From the NCBI RefSeq assembly GCF_031432975.1, contig NZ_CP133838.1, positions 3,844,001 through 3,908,000 of the forward strand: 64,000 bases of DNA, written 5' to 3'. Both the position numbers and the translations under genes were made by a program. The notes beneath the pieces are model-generated. The model ran no database searches. It was not told where the DNA came from and saw only the letters and a list, made by a program, of their open reading frames with translations. Each line of letters opens with the position of its first letter. Position 1 is the first letter of the stretch. Shown here in pieces: positions 29,946 through 40,195 of this stretch. Source of the DNA: Buttiauxella selenatireducens. Its GTDB lineage: Bacteria > Pseudomonadota > Gammaproteobacteria > Enterobacterales > Enterobacteriaceae.

Positions 29946-31578
29946 TGCTCTTTTTCACTTTCGGAATAAAAACAGAAAATAAAGAACCACTGGGCTCATT
30001 GTCTTCCAGGGTAATTACCCCGCCACAGCGAGTGACATAACTGGCAATCAGATACAATCCAATGCCATGTGCATCCTTGTTCTCGGTTTTGGTGCTGACA
30101 CCTTGTTCAAAAATAACTTCACGTAACGCCTCTGGCACCCCACAGCCTTGATCGGCGACTTCAATAATGACGTCCGTACCTTCATCACTTAAATAGAGGT
30201 CAACAATCTTATGGTTCTGGGCGCTTTTCAGGCTGGCATCGAACGCATTATCTAATAAATTGCCGACAATCGCCGAAAACTCCGCGCTATCCAGCCCATC
30301 CGGAAGCGCCAGTAAACGGCTTCCAGGTACGATATTTAATTCCAGGCCCAATTCATGCGCCCGCTGCGACTTGCCAAACAACAGCCCCGCAACATGCCGG
30401 TCATTAAACGAGCCACGCAGAGTGTCGATGAGTGCCTGTTGCGCCTGAGATTCTCCCTTTACCATTTCCAGCGCACGGTCATACTCCTTCATTTGCAGCA
30501 GCCCGCTGAGTGTCGACATCCAGTTCAGATGCTCGTGGCGCAACGTCCGCAGGCTCTCAACATATTGTTTAATCTGCGTAAGCTGCGCATTCAATGTGCT
30601 GATTTCATCTTTACTGCGGAAGCTCACAATCGCACCTGCTGGGGATGCATGCCCGGAATGAATGACGCCTCGATTGGCAATCACACTCAATCCGTTAAAT
30701 GTACACATCACATCCTGACGCGCTTCGTCGATCTTCTCGGTAAAAAATCCTGCCGGATGCACAACTTCAGCAATCGGTTTCCCCAACCACTGCCTGCCAG
30801 GGGAGCGCAAGCCAAGCATTTTACGCGCGTTACGATTAATTGCAGTGATGAGACCCGCGCTATCTACTGCAATCAATCCTTCATATACCGATCCGAACAA
30901 CGCCTCTTGTTGACGAACCACACGCGCAATTTGGCGAGGTTCCATGCCCAGCATCTGCCTGCGAATATGGGAAGCAAAAAGCCAGGACAGCAGCATCAGA
31001 ATAATCAGGATAACCACGAACACGCCAGCCAGCGGCAGCAGGAAATCCAGGCGCCAGCTTTCAATTCGGCTCACCAAATAACCTAGCGATACCACGCCAA
31101 TCACCTTCCCGCTCTCGTCAAAAACCGGGGTTTTTGCCCGCATAGCCATACCAATGGAGCCTTCTCCGGTAATAAAGTAGCTTTCCCCTCTTTCCAGAGC
31201 GCCGGGTTTTGTCCATTGCATGGGATAGCCAATTTTTGCCGGATTCGGGTGATAAAGGCGGATGGAATGGCTATCGCCGATCACCACATAATCAAAATCC
31301 GAACCGGTAGAGATTTTACCCACGATCGCGGCCAGACGCTGGCTGTCTCTATTCTTAACCGCAATGATCAGGCTGTCATTTGACGCGATAATCCGCGCCT
31401 GGTTCATGGCCATATCACGAACGTGATTAAACAGATAATCTTCAAAACTGGCGGATAAATACTTACCTAAAGCGGCAATCAATAAAGTCGACACCAGCAG
31501 AAGCAGCAAGAAAATTCTTAATGGAAAGGCAATCTGATGAAAAAAACGCATTACGCTAACCCTTTCCTTTCCATGCAT
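29914..31578 (-). CDS. dpiB: Citrate sensor histidine kinase DpiB (CitA)
   Basis: 554 residues. A first membrane helix (about 18-38) and a second (about 180-203) flank a periplasmic PAS/PDC citrate sensor with VIGDSHSIRLYHPNPAKIG. A cytoplasmic PAS (about 223-320) is followed by the phospho-acceptor H348 in RHEHLNWM and an ATPase domain with NLLDNAFDAS and GIGLYL. It senses citrate and phosphorylates DpiA. The start could be ATG 31578 or ATG 31551; both have acceptable upstream purines. It is divergent from citC. Confidence 0.96.
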   Translation of the reverse strand: MHGKERVSVMRFFHQIAFPLRIFLLLLLVSTLLIAALGKYLSASFEDYLFNHVRDMAMNQARIIASNDSLIIAVKNRDSQRLAAIVGKISTGSDFDYVVIGDSHSIRLYHPNPAKIGYPMQWTKPGALERGESYFITGEGSIGMAMRAKTPVFDESGKVIGVVSLGYLVSRIESWRLDFLLPLAGVFVVILIILMLLSWLFASHIRRQMLGMEPRQIARVVRQQEALFGSVYEGLIAVDSAGLITAINRNARKMLGLRSPGRQWLGKPIAEVVHPAGFFTEKIDEARQDVMCTFNGLSVIANRGVIHSGHASPAGAIVSFRSKDEISTLNAQLTQIKQYVESLRTLRHEHLNWMSTLSGLLQMKEYDRALEMVKGESQAQQALIDTLRGSFNDRHVAGLLFGKSQRAHELGLELNIVPGSRLLALPDGLDSAEFSAIVGNLLDNAFDASLKSAQNHKIVDLYLSDEGTDVIIEVADQGCGVPEALREVIFEQGVSTKTENKDAHGIGLYLIASYVTRCGGVITLEDNEPSGSLFSVFIPKVKKSNDSINNNSDC

Positions 31579-31698
31579 CCCTCGATTCTTATTTAAGCCT
31601 CGAAATCAATACCGTGGATTTAGCCAAATGTAATAAATTTGTATCTAAAACAGGGCGGAAAAATAAAATTAATCGTCACAGATTTAGAACATTAAATC

Positions 31699-31760
31699 AA
31701 TTAAACAAATAAAAACCACGTCACAAATCGCAAAGAAACTAATTAAACAAATAAAAACCA
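31699..31760. repeat. Two direct repeats, probable DpiA sites
   Basis: AATTAAACAAATAAAAACCA occurs exactly at 31699-31718 and 31741-31760, spaced 42 bp (about four helical turns). They are A+T-rich, as described for DpiA targets. Assignment to DpiA is inferred. Confidence 0.6.
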
Positions 31761-31788
31761 TTAAGTCTATTTAAGTCACGTAACCCTT

Positions 31789-31804
31789 TGTGAAATAGCT
31801 CAAA
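31789..31804 (+). promoter_or_regulatory. CRP-like site upstream of citC
   Basis: TGTGA-AATAGC-TCAAA matches the CRP consensus TGTGA-N6-TCACA in the left half fully and the right half partly. Its centre is about 150 bp before citC. Confidence 0.45.
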
Positions 31805-31948
31805 ACCTTCTCAACAAATACCCCTTACGATCTCCCTTGCTGTACTAAAAAAATCGAAAAGCTCAATTGAAAATAAAACGTTATAAGTTGCAACAAATAA
31901 CCACAATTGTTTTCAGCAAGCCTTCCCAGTATCAGGAAACCGGAATTC

Positions 31949-33022
31949 ATGTTTGGTAATACCGTATTAGCCCAGGTTAAACGTGCCGATAATATAAAAA
32001 TGGCAGCTATTACACGCTTTCTGCGTGAAAACGATCTGAGCATCGATACGACAGTGGACGTGTTTATTACCGTCACCCAAAATGATCGGCTTATCGCTTG
32101 CGGAGGGATTGCAGGGAATATCATTAAATGTGTGGCTGTCGATGAAACCGTACGCGGTGAAGGTATCGCTCTCACCCTTGCCACAGAATTAATTAACCTC
32201 GCCTATGAGCGGCAATGCCCTCACCTGTTCATTTACACCAAAACACAAAACGAAGCGCTCTTTAAGCAGTGCGGTTTTTATACCATCACCAGCGTGCCCG
32301 GCATGATGGTTTTGATGGAAAATAGCGCGACACGCCTGCAACGCTACGCCAGCTATCTCACCACATTGCGCCAGGCTGGCGATAAAATTGGCTGCATCGT
32401 GATGAACGCCAATCCATTTACTCACGGGCATCGCTATTTAATCCAAAAAGCAGCGGAGCAATGTGATTGGTTGCATGTTTTTCTGGTGAAAGAAGACACC
32501 TCACGTTTCCCTTATGAAGACCGCCTCGCACTGGTTCGTACCGGCACCGCCGATATTAAAAGACTCACCGTTCATCGCGGCTCTGAGTACATCATTTCGC
32601 GTGCGACATTTCCTTGTTATTTCATCAAAGAACAAGGCGTGCTCAACCACTGCCACACCGAAATAGACCTGAAGATTTTCCGCCAGTTTCTGGCTCCCGC
32701 TTTAGGGATAACACACCGCTTTGTCGGTACAGAACCCTGGTGCGCCGTCACCGCCGCATACAACGAAGATATGCGCCATTGGCTACAAACTCCCTCACTG
32801 CCTGTTCCCCCCATTGAGCTGGTTGAAATTGAGCGCCTGCAATATCACGGCATGGCGATTTCCGCCTCCTGGGTACGCAAGCTGCTGGTGAAAAAAGACT
32901 TTTCGTCGATCGACAAACTTGTTCCCGAAGTGACGCGCGACTACCTGGAAAGCATGTTCGTCGCTCGCCCTGCCCACTCCGTTAACGGGAAACTTGAATC
33001 CACATTAACAGGTGAAAAATGA
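31949..33022 (+). CDS. citC: [Citrate (pro-3S)-lyase] ligase
   Basis: Activates citrate lyase by ATP-dependent acetylation of the thiol on the CitD prosthetic group. It is 357 residues from ATG 31949, where [15 protein letters not shown] matches E. coli CitC; the upstream frame start at 31907 adds unrelated residues. The N-terminal half has a GNAT-like fold ([15 protein letters not shown]). The C-terminal half is a nucleotidyltransferase with [13 protein letters not shown] (HxGH) and [10 protein letters not shown]. It is first in the rightward citCDEFXGT operon and overlaps citD as ATGA. Confidence 0.97.
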   Translation: MFGNTVLAQVKRADNIKMAAITRFLRENDLSIDTTVDVFITVTQNDRLIACGGIAGNIIKCVAVDETVRGEGIALTLATELINLAYERQCPHLFIYTKTQNEALFKQCGFYTITSVPGMMVLMENSATRLQRYASYLTTLRQAGDKIGCIVMNANPFTHGHRYLIQKAAEQCDWLHVFLVKEDTSRFPYEDRLALVRTGTADIKRLTVHRGSEYIISRATFPCYFIKEQGVLNHCHTEIDLKIFRQFLAPALGITHRFVGTEPWCAVTAAYNEDMRHWLQTPSLPVPPIELVEIERLQYHGMAISASWVRKLLVKKDFSSIDKLVPEVTRDYLESMFVARPAHSVNGKLESTLTGEK

Positions 33023-33315
33023 AAATTACGCATGCAGCCGTCGCCGGCACCCTGGAATCAGGCGATGTGATGATCCGCATCGCCCCACTAGAGAATCAGG
33101 AAATAGACCTGCAAATAAGCAGCAACGTTGAAAAACAGTTTGGCGACGCCATTCGCGCCACCGTGCTGGAAATCCTCCATCGCCATCATATTCAGGGAGT
33201 TCAGTTGATTCTGGATGACAAAGGTGCGCTGGACTGTATTCTCCGCGCCCGCCTGGAAACCCTGTTGGTGCGCGCAAGTGATGTAAACAGCCTGCCATGG
33301 GAGGAAAAAGCATGA
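33019..33315 (+). CDS. citD: Citrate lyase acyl carrier protein (gamma)
   Basis: A 98-residue carrier with the prosthetic-group serine S14 in GTLESGD, which takes the triphosphoribosyl-dephospho-CoA made by CitG and attached by CitX. It overlaps citC and citE by 4 bp each. Confidence 0.97.
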   Translation: MKITHAAVAGTLESGDVMIRIAPLENQEIDLQISSNVEKQFGDAIRATVLEILHRHHIQGVQLILDDKGALDCILRARLETLLVRASDVNSLPWEEKA

Positions 33316-34208
33316 CTCCTGAACAAAAAAACCGCACCCGCCGCAGCATGCTCTTTGTTCCGGGCGCCAACGCTGCAATGGTGAGCAACGCCTTTATTTA
33401 TCAGGCCGATGCTCTGATGTTCGACCTTGAAGACTCGGTCATCCTGCGGGAAAAAGATGCGGCGCGTCGCCTGGTTTACCACGCACTTCAACATCCGCTT
33501 TATCAGGACGTGGAAACCATCGTGCGCGTGAATCCGCTCGACTCTGAATATGGCGTAGCCGATTTGGAAGCGGTTGTACGCGGTGGTGCAAATATCGTAC
33601 GCCTGCCAAAAACTGATACGGCACAAGACGTTATCGACATTGAAAGCGAAATCGTGCGAATTGAAGCCGAATGTGGCCGTGAACGGGGTAGTACCGGATT
33701 ACTGGCGGCAATCGAATCACCAATGGGTATTACTCAAGCGGTTGCCATTGCGCATTCATCATCACGCTTAATCGGTATCGCGTTGGGCGCGGAAGACTAC
33801 GTCCGTAACTTGCGCACAGAGCGTTCTCCTGAAGGCACTGAGCTGCTATTCGCCCGTTGTTCCATCCTGCAAGCTGCGCGTTCCGCAGGCATTCAGGCCT
33901 TCGACACCGTCTATTCCGACGCCAATAACGAAGCCGGTTTCCTGCACGAAACGGCGCACATAAAACAGCTTGGCTTTGATGGCAAATCGCTTATCAACCC
34001 CCGCCAGATTGAGTTGCTGCACAACCTCTACGCCCCGACTCAAAAAGAAGTCGACCATGCAAACGCGGTTGTCGAAGCCGCCGAGGCGTCTGCACGAGAA
34101 GGTCGCGGCGTGGTTTCTCTGAACGGAAAAATGGTCGACAGCCCGGTTATCGAACGTGCTCGTCTGGTGTTGTCTCGCGCCGCACTTTCCGGCATTCGTG
34201 AAGAATAA
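33312..34208 (+). CDS. citE: Citryl-ACP lyase, citrate lyase beta subunit
   Basis: Cleaves citryl-ACP to oxaloacetate and acetyl-ACP. It is 298 residues from the ATG overlapping the citD stop (the frame start at 33297 is inside citD). It belongs to the HpcH/HpaI aldolase-like TIM-barrel family: [43 protein letters not shown] and [10 protein letters not shown] are visible, with Mg-binding acidic residues. Confidence 0.97.
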   Translation: MTPEQKNRTRRSMLFVPGANAAMVSNAFIYQADALMFDLEDSVILREKDAARRLVYHALQHPLYQDVETIVRVNPLDSEYGVADLEAVVRGGANIVRLPKTDTAQDVIDIESEIVRIEAECGRERGSTGLLAAIESPMGITQAVAIAHSSSRLIGIALGAEDYVRNLRTERSPEGTELLFARCSILQAARSAGIQAFDTVYSDANNEAGFLHETAHIKQLGFDGKSLINPRQIELLHNLYAPTQKEVDHANAVVEAAEASAREGRGVVSLNGKMVDSPVIERARLVLSRAALSGIREE

Positions 34209-34217
34209 GGCTAAAAA

Positions 34218-35732
34218 ATGACTCAGAAACAGCAACGCATTGCCGCCTGGGCCCTACGCAGTGAAAGCGAACTGCCCGCTTATAAAAACACCTCAAAACT
34301 GAATTTACAGACGCAAAAGCCGCGTAATAAAAAATTATGTACTTCGCTTGAGGAAGCGATTCGTCGCTCTGGCTTGCACGACGGCATGACCATCTCTTTC
34401 CACCATGCCTTTCGTGGGGGCGATCTGACGCTCAATACTGTCATGGCAACCCTCGCCAGTATGGGTTTCAAAAATCTGACGCTGGCGTCAAGTTCACTGA
34501 GCGACTGCCACGCCCCGTTGGTCGAACACATTCGCAATAACGTCGTATCGCACATTTACACCTCCGGTTTGCGCGGCCCGCTGGCCGAAGAAATCTCGCG
34601 CGGTTTGTTGCCAGAACCGGTGCAAATCCACTCACATGGCGGACGCGTTCATCTGGTTAACAGTGGTGAGCTAAAAATTGACGTTGCCTTCCTTGGTGTG
34701 CCGTCTTGTGACGAATTTGGCAATGCCAATGGCTACACGGGCAAAGCCTGCTGTGGCTCGCTGGGTTATGCCAAGGTCGATGCCGAAAACGCCAGCCAGG
34801 TGGTATTGCTGACTGAAGCATTGCTGCCCTATCCACATAATCCGGCCAGCATTATGCAAGATCAGGTCGATTTCATTGTGCAAGTTGAGCAGGTTGGCGA
34901 TGCCGATAAAATCGGAGCCGATGCCACGCGCATGACATCAAATCCCCGCGAGTTATTAATCGCCCGCAGTGCCGCCGACGTCGTGGTTAACTCGGGTTAT
35001 TTCAAACAAGGTTTCTCCCTGCAAACCGGCACCGGCGGTGCCTCACTTGCGGTGACGCGTTTTCTGGAAGACAAAATGCGCAGCCGCAATATTCAGGCAG
35101 GTTTTGCCCTCGGCGGTATCACCGCAACGATTGTCGATTTGCATGAAAAAGGGCTCATCAAAAAACTCCTCGATGTGCAGAGCTTTGACCGCTGCGCGGC
35201 GCAGTCGCTGGCTCGCAATCCCAATCACATTGAAATCAGTGCCAACCAGTACGCCAACTGGGGTTCAAAAGGTGCTTCCGTCGACCGTCTTGACGTAGTG
35301 GTACTGAGCGCGCTGGAAGTCGACACGCAATTCAACGTCAACGTGCTCACCGGTTCTGACGGCGTGTTGCGCGGAGCATCTGGCGGCCATTGCGATACCG
35401 CCGTCGCCGCAGAGCTTTCAATCATCGTTGCACCACTGGTTCGCGGCCGTATTCCTACGTTGGTTGACGAAGTGACGACCTGCGTTACGCCGGGCTCAAG
35501 CGTGGATATTTTGGTTACCGATCATGGTATTGCCGTCAATCCTGCACGCCCTGAATTGGCTGAACGGCTCAAAGAGGCGGGAATGAAAATCGTCTCCATC
35601 GAATGGTTGCGTGAACGTGCGGAAATATTAACCGGCCAGCCCCGCGCCATCGAGTTTACCGATCGCGTGGTTGCAGTGGTGCGTTACCGCGATGGGTCAG
35701 TGATTGATGTCGTTCGTCAGGTGAAGGAGTGA
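34218..35732 (+). CDS. citF: Citrate lyase alpha subunit (CoA transferase)
   Basis: Exchanges acetyl for citrate on the ACP thiol. It is 504 residues of the CitF family: HDGMTISFHHAFRGGDLTLN, HSHGGRVHLVNSGEL, GGHCDTAVAAELSIIVAPL, and the C-terminal VDILVTDHGIAVNPARPEL typical of acetate CoA-transferases. It lies 9 bp after citE and 3 bp before citX. Confidence 0.97.
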   Translation: MTQKQQRIAAWALRSESELPAYKNTSKLNLQTQKPRNKKLCTSLEEAIRRSGLHDGMTISFHHAFRGGDLTLNTVMATLASMGFKNLTLASSSLSDCHAPLVEHIRNNVVSHIYTSGLRGPLAEEISRGLLPEPVQIHSHGGRVHLVNSGELKIDVAFLGVPSCDEFGNANGYTGKACCGSLGYAKVDAENASQVVLLTEALLPYPHNPASIMQDQVDFIVQVEQVGDADKIGADATRMTSNPRELLIARSAADVVVNSGYFKQGFSLQTGTGGASLAVTRFLEDKMRSRNIQAGFALGGITATIVDLHEKGLIKKLLDVQSFDRCAAQSLARNPNHIEISANQYANWGSKGASVDRLDVVVLSALEVDTQFNVNVLTGSDGVLRGASGGHCDTAVAAELSIIVAPLVRGRIPTLVDEVTTCVTPGSSVDILVTDHGIAVNPARPELAERLKEAGMKIVSIEWLRERAEILTGQPRAIEFTDRVVAVVRYRDGSVIDVVRQVKE

Positions 35733-35735
35733 ATC

Positions 35736-36287
35736 ATGCCGATGTATATCTCCAGCGCCACTCACGCCGTCGTCAATTTGCCGGAGTTGCTGGCCTCCCG
35801 TGAAGCCAGGCAAACCCGGCAGCAGGAATGGCTCACTCAGCATGGCGCTACGCTTATCTCCCTGACGGTGGTGGCACCTGGCCCGGTAAAAGACAGCGTT
35901 CTGACCCGGCGCATTTTTAATTACGCGCTAAGGGCAATACGGCAACTTGCAGAAGACTCTGGCTGGGAAATCAAGAGACAGAGCTGCTTATCACCTGCAA
36001 CGGGGCCGGAAGCGTTACTGGCCATCAACGCACCGGCGAATCTGGTCAAGCAGGCTGCCATTGAACTTGAGCAACGGCATGTGCTGGGCCGCCTGTGGGA
36101 TATCGATGTCCTCACGCCACAAGGGAAGATCCTGTCGCGCAGTGATTTTTCGCTTCCCGCACGCCGCTGCTTAGTGTGCACGCAAACCGCTGCGGTATGC
36201 GCAAGGGAACGCGCGCACCCACAGGCGGAATTGCTCAATCGAATGGAGGCATTACTGCATGATGCAGATAGCTCAGCCTCACGTTGA
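35736..36287 (+). CDS. citX: Apo-citrate lyase phosphoribosyl-dephospho-CoA transferase
   Basis: Attaches the prosthetic group to CitD S14. It is 183 residues, the E. coli length. Conserved are [24 protein letters not shown] and the Cys-rich [16 protein letters not shown]. The 3' end overlaps citG by 29 bp. Confidence 0.95.
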   Translation: MPMYISSATHAVVNLPELLASREARQTRQQEWLTQHGATLISLTVVAPGPVKDSVLTRRIFNYALRAIRQLAEDSGWEIKRQSCLSPATGPEALLAINAPANLVKQAAIELEQRHVLGRLWDIDVLTPQGKILSRSDFSLPARRCLVCTQTAAVCARERAHPQAELLNRMEALLHDADSSASR

Positions 36288-37155
36288 TTGCGCCGGGGTT
36301 CCGGAAGAAATCGTCGCTCATTACAGCGAACTCGCCTTCCGCGCGTTATTGGTGGAGGTGAATTTAACGCCAAAGCCCGGCCTGGTCGACAGGCATAACT
36401 GCGGTGCCCATAAAGATATGGCGCTGGAAGATTTTTATCGCAGTGCCAATGCCATTCGCCTGTTTTTGCCGCGCTTTATTCAAATGGGTGCGGCGATGGC
36501 ATCACGCCCTGAATGCGAAACCCTTAAAAATTTACGTCCCATCGGCATCGAATGCGAAGCCGCTATGTTCCGCGCAACGGCTGGCGTAAACACGCACAAA
36601 GGCAGCATTTTTTCACTCGGATTACTGTGTGCCGCAATAGGGCGTTTACATCAGCAACAGCGTTCCACAACGCCTGCGGCGATTTGTGAAACCGTTGCGG
36701 CCTTTTGCCATGGGATAACCCGACGAGAGCTTCAGCAAAACAACCTTCAAGAGACTGCCGGACAACGGCTTTTCCGACAATCCGGGCTAACCGGGGCGCG
36801 CGGGGAAGCCGAAGCGGGTTATCCGTTGGTGTTAACTCGTGCGCTGCCGCATTACCACTCGAAACTGGCTCAGGGAACCACTCCTGAACTGGCCTTGCTC
36901 GACACGCTACTGGTGTTGATGGCGCACAACGGCGATACCAACGTTGCTTCACGCGGAGGCATCGCTGGCCTGAGCTGGCTGCAACAGTGTGCCCACATGC
37001 TGCTACGCAACGGCGGTATCCAGCAGCCTGAAGACCTGGGTCATTTGTACGATTTCGACGCCGCCTGCATAACGCGCAATTTAAGTCCTGGAGGCAGCGC
37101 CGACCTGCTGATCATTACCTGGTTTTTATCCCAAATCTCGCCCTACACACCTTAA
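36259..37155 (+). CDS. citG: Triphosphoribosyl-dephospho-CoA synthase
   Basis: Makes the citrate lyase prosthetic-group precursor from ATP and dephospho-CoA. It is 298 residues (E. coli 292). Conserved blocks are [47 protein letters not shown] and [11 protein letters not shown]. It overlaps citX, indicating coupled translation. Confidence 0.96.
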   Translation: MMQIAQPHVDCAGVPEEIVAHYSELAFRALLVEVNLTPKPGLVDRHNCGAHKDMALEDFYRSANAIRLFLPRFIQMGAAMASRPECETLKNLRPIGIECEAAMFRATAGVNTHKGSIFSLGLLCAAIGRLHQQQRSTTPAAICETVAAFCHGITRRELQQNNLQETAGQRLFRQSGLTGARGEAEAGYPLVLTRALPHYHSKLAQGTTPELALLDTLLVLMAHNGDTNVASRGGIAGLSWLQQCAHMLLRNGGIQQPEDLGHLYDFDAACITRNLSPGGSADLLIITWFLSQISPYTP

Positions 37156-37192
37156 TTATCAATCATAAAAATGTCTTACTGGAGAATCAGTT

Positions 37193-38656
37193 ATGTCTGT
37201 TTCAAAAGATAAAATATGGAAATTGCTGGCCCCGTTGCTGGTGATGGCAGTGATGCTGCTCATCCCAGTCCCTGACGGCATGCCACCGCAGGCATGGCAC
37301 TATTTTGCGGTATTTGTCGCGATGATCGTCGGGATGATCCTCGAGCCCATTCCAGCCACCGCCATCAGTTTTATCGCGGTGACCATCTGCGTTATCGGCA
37401 GCGATTATCTGCTGTTCGACGCAAAAGAGTTAGCCGACCCGGCTTTCGACTCAGGAAAACAAGCCCTGAAATGGGGGCTTGCGGGCTTCTCCAGCACCAC
37501 CGTCTGGCTAGTGTTCGGCGCGTTTATCTTTGCGCTGGGATATGAAGTCACCGGGCTTGGCCGCCGTATCGCGTTATTCATGGTGAAATTCATGGGTAAA
37601 CGTACGCTGACGCTGGGTTACGCGATTGTCATCATTGATATTCTGCTCGCTCCGTTTACGCCGTCAAATACCGCACGTACCGGCGGCACCGTGTTCCCGG
37701 TTATCAAAAACCTGCCGCCGCTGTTCCAGTCTTTCCCTAACGACCCCTCGTCCAAGCGTATCGGCGGTTACCTGATGTGGATGATGGTGATAAGTACCAG
37801 CCTCAGCTCGTCGATGTTTATCACCGGTGCCGCGCCCAACGTATTGGGGCTGGAGTTTGTCAACAAAATTGCTGGCATTCAGATTAGCTGGATGCAATGG
37901 TTCCTGAGCTTCCTGCCGGTCGGGATTATTTTGCTTATCGTCGCTCCGTGGCTCTCTTATGTCCTCTACAAACCAGAGGTCACGCACAGTGAAGAAGTTT
38001 CAGGCTGGGCGAAAGACGCGCTGCAAGAGATGGGCAGCCTCACGCGCAAAGAGATAACGCTGATTTGCCTGGTACTGCTGAGCCTTGGGCTGTGGGTGTT
38101 TGGCGGTGAAATGATTGATGCGACTGCGGTTGGTCTGCTGGCGGTTTCCCTGATGCTGGCGCTGCACGTCGTGCCCTGGAAAGACATCACCAAATACAAC
38201 AGCGCATGGAACACATTAGTTAATCTCGCCACTCTGGTTGTAATGGCAAGCGGTCTTACCCGCTCTGGTTTTATCGACTGGTTTGCCAATACCATGAGCT
38301 CCCACCTGGAAGGTTTTTCGCCTAACACCACGGTTATCGTGCTGGTATTGGTGTTCTACTTCGCGCACTACCTGTTTGCCAGCCTGTCCGCGCACACCGC
38401 CACCATGCTTCCCGTTATCCTGGCCGTGGGGAAAGGTATTCCGGGCGTGCCCATGGAACACCTGTGCATTCTGCTGGTTCTTTCCATCGGAATCATGGGC
38501 TGCCTGACACCTTACGCAACGGGTCCAGGGGTCATTATTTATGGCTGTGGCTACGTAAAATCGAAAGACTACTGGCGCCTGGGCGCAATTTTCGGCGTGA
38601 TTTTTATCACCATGCTGCTGTGCGTTGGCTGGCCGATTCTGGCGCTGTGGAGTTGA
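37193..38656 (+). CDS. citT: Citrate/succinate antiporter
   Basis: A DASS-family inner-membrane carrier of 487 residues with about 12 membrane segments. It imports citrate in exchange for succinate during anaerobic growth. Characteristic are LAPFTPSNTARTGGTVFPV and SLSAHTATMLPVILAVG (the two SNT-type substrate/cation motifs). It is last in the cit operon, with a GGAGAA site and a strong terminator after it. Confidence 0.96.
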   Translation: MSVSKDKIWKLLAPLLVMAVMLLIPVPDGMPPQAWHYFAVFVAMIVGMILEPIPATAISFIAVTICVIGSDYLLFDAKELADPAFDSGKQALKWGLAGFSSTTVWLVFGAFIFALGYEVTGLGRRIALFMVKFMGKRTLTLGYAIVIIDILLAPFTPSNTARTGGTVFPVIKNLPPLFQSFPNDPSSKRIGGYLMWMMVISTSLSSSMFITGAAPNVLGLEFVNKIAGIQISWMQWFLSFLPVGIILLIVAPWLSYVLYKPEVTHSEEVSGWAKDALQEMGSLTRKEITLICLVLLSLGLWVFGGEMIDATAVGLLAVSLMLALHVVPWKDITKYNSAWNTLVNLATLVVMASGLTRSGFIDWFANTMSSHLEGFSPNTTVIVLVLVFYFAHYLFASLSAHTATMLPVILAVGKGIPGVPMEHLCILLVLSIGIMGCLTPYATGPGVIIYGCGYVKSKDYWRLGAIFGVIFITMLLCVGWPILALWS

Positions 38657-38677
38657 TTGATAGAAATGCTGAATACA

Positions 38678-38701
38678 AGCGCCTCGCGAGGCGCTTTTTT
38701 T
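38678..38701 (+). terminator. Terminator of the cit operon
   Basis: AGCGCCTCGCGAGGCGCT is a perfect palindrome followed by a T7 run, 22 bp after the citT stop. Confidence 0.9.
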
Positions 38702-38743
38702 ATGTTTAAATAAGGAATCATCATCTAACAAAATGAGTAAGGC

Positions 38744-39547
38744 ATGAAATTTATCTGCCAAACCACGCTACTTACCCTCGCGTGTGCCGCCAGTTTCCAC
38801 TCCATGGCTGAAGATTTGCAACCTAAACAATATGGCGATTTCGATCGTTATGTATTGGCGCTTTCATGGCAAACCGGCTTTTGCCAGAGCATGCATGAGC
38901 GCAATCGAGACGAACCTGCTGAATGCAAAACCCAGCAGGAACAAAATGATAAACGCGCATTTTTGACAGTGCATGGGCTGTGGCCGGGGTTGCCAAAATC
39001 CGTCGCATCACGCGGCGTGGATGAAAAACGCTGGATGCGTTACGGCTGCTCAACTCGCCCAGTGCCAAACATGGCGGAAGTTCGCGGTTCACAAAAGTGC
39101 CAGGCGCCAGCACCTGAATTATCCCCCGACATCGCCAGTAAACTCGCCGGCGTCATGCCTGGAGCAGGCGGGAAATCGTGTCTGGAGCGTTATGAATTTG
39201 CCAAGCATGGTGCCTGTTTCGGCTTTAACCCCAATGCGTATTTCGGCACCATGGTGCGCCTGAATAGTGAATTCAAGCAAAGCGCTTTCGGAACCTTCCT
39301 CGCAGAAAACTACGGCAACGTCGTGACGCGAAAAGCGTTCAATAAGGCGCTGGAAAAAAGCTGGGGTACCGAGGCGGTGAAGGCAGTAAAACTGACCTGT
39401 AACGGCAATCCGGCCTATCTGACAGAGATGCAAATCTCGCTTGATGCCGGGAAAATTAACGGCCCACTGAACGAAAGCGCATTTGCGGCACAAAAAAATC
39501 CTGGCAACTGCGCGAAGCAATTCCGCCTGGATGCTGTCGGGTATTAA
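38744..39547 (+). CDS. rna: Ribonuclease I (periplasmic, T2 family)
   Basis: A broad-specificity periplasmic endoribonuclease of 267 residues with a signal peptide ending HSMAED. The two T2 active-site blocks are LTVHGLWPG and EFAKHGACFG, and several disulfide cysteines are present (FCQSM, ECKT, YGCS, KCQ). In E. coli rna is followed by rnk; here rnk is 10.8 kb away. Confidence 0.97.
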   Translation: MKFICQTTLLTLACAASFHSMAEDLQPKQYGDFDRYVLALSWQTGFCQSMHERNRDEPAECKTQQEQNDKRAFLTVHGLWPGLPKSVASRGVDEKRWMRYGCSTRPVPNMAEVRGSQKCQAPAPELSPDIASKLAGVMPGAGGKSCLERYEFAKHGACFGFNPNAYFGTMVRLNSEFKQSAFGTFLAENYGNVVTRKAFNKALEKSWGTEAVKAVKLTCNGNPAYLTEMQISLDAGKINGPLNESAFAAQKNPGNCAKQFRLDAVGY

Positions 39548-39604
39548 TTAGAGATTTTTCGTGGGCGGCCAGGCAAGCCGCCTTCTGCCAAAATCACATC
39601 CTAT

Positions 39605-39895
39605 TCATGAAGTATGACTAGCCTGCCACTCCTCAACCATCTCGTCTGTTACCTCTTTTTTATAGCAAATCGGCGCATAACCGCCTTCTTTACTCCATGC
39701 GCTGCGGCCGCCGCATTGCCGACCATTACGCATACTGTTATAGGGGCATGGGCAATTTCCGGGATATGACTCAATAGAAGCGTCAATAATTTGCTGTTTG
39801 ATTTCGTCTTTGCTTGAGCTGGCATTGGCTGGGTTTACGGCGCTGAAAAGGGCGGCGACGGCAAAAAGCAGCGAAGGGATAGCTTTGAATTTCAT
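39605..39895 (-). CDS. Small secreted cysteine-rich protein, function unknown
   Basis: 96 residues with a clear signal peptide (cleavage likely after NPANA) and AAGGAAG before the ATG. The mature part has a helix (SSSKDEIKQQIIDASI) and a compact Cys/Gly core YPGNCPCPYNSMRNGRQCGG plus SAWSKEGGYAPICY with four cysteines, then an acidic tail. I recognise the CPCP-YNSMRNGR-CGGRSA pattern as a conserved hypothetical type but know no function. It lies at the left edge of the block that separates rna from rnk. Confidence 0.75.
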   Translation of the reverse strand: MKFKAIPSLLFAVAALFSAVNPANASSSKDEIKQQIIDASIESYPGNCPCPYNSMRNGRQCGGRSAWSKEGGYAPICYKKEVTDEMVEEWQASHTS

Positions 39896-40195
39896 GTAAG
39901 CACTTCCTTGCGAGTTGTATTAAGTATGTTTTCGGACAAAACCTTACTCCCGACACCCCTTCACTTATCCATTCAAGCTCACAAATCAATAACTTAACAA
40001 TAAATTTAGCACTGCTAATATTTTAACTATTCAAATCCCATTACTCCTTTGTCATATGTTTTCACGATAAGCAGACCTCAATCACACTTTGCCATTCATG
40101 AATTATTTATCCAGTTATTGCATTATTTGTCTGGTAAACAAGTTGAATTTTTAACCGCCATAATCGCAACACGAAAATCATTCTGGAGAAAAACC
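39896..40195. other. Intergenic region before fryB
   Basis: 300 bp between the divergent small secreted protein gene and fryB. It is A+T-rich and presumably holds both promoters. I see no clear operator palindrome or gene. Confidence 0.5.

Larger units (their letters stand above)
31579..31948. promoter_or_regulatory. dpiB-citC divergent control region
   Basis: 370 bp, very A+T-rich, no gene. It contains two direct repeats of a 20-mer (31699-31718, 31741-31760), two CGTCACARAT copies (31674-31683, 31719-31728) and a CRP-like site (31789-31804). In Klebsiella and E. coli the divergent citA/citC control region binds CitB/DpiA and CRP, so the same use is likely here. Confidence 0.65.

Noticed and set aside
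39561-39582. GGCGGC/GCCGCC hairpin between rna and the small secreted protein gene
   Set aside because: Short stem without a T-run on either side; not enough for a terminator call.
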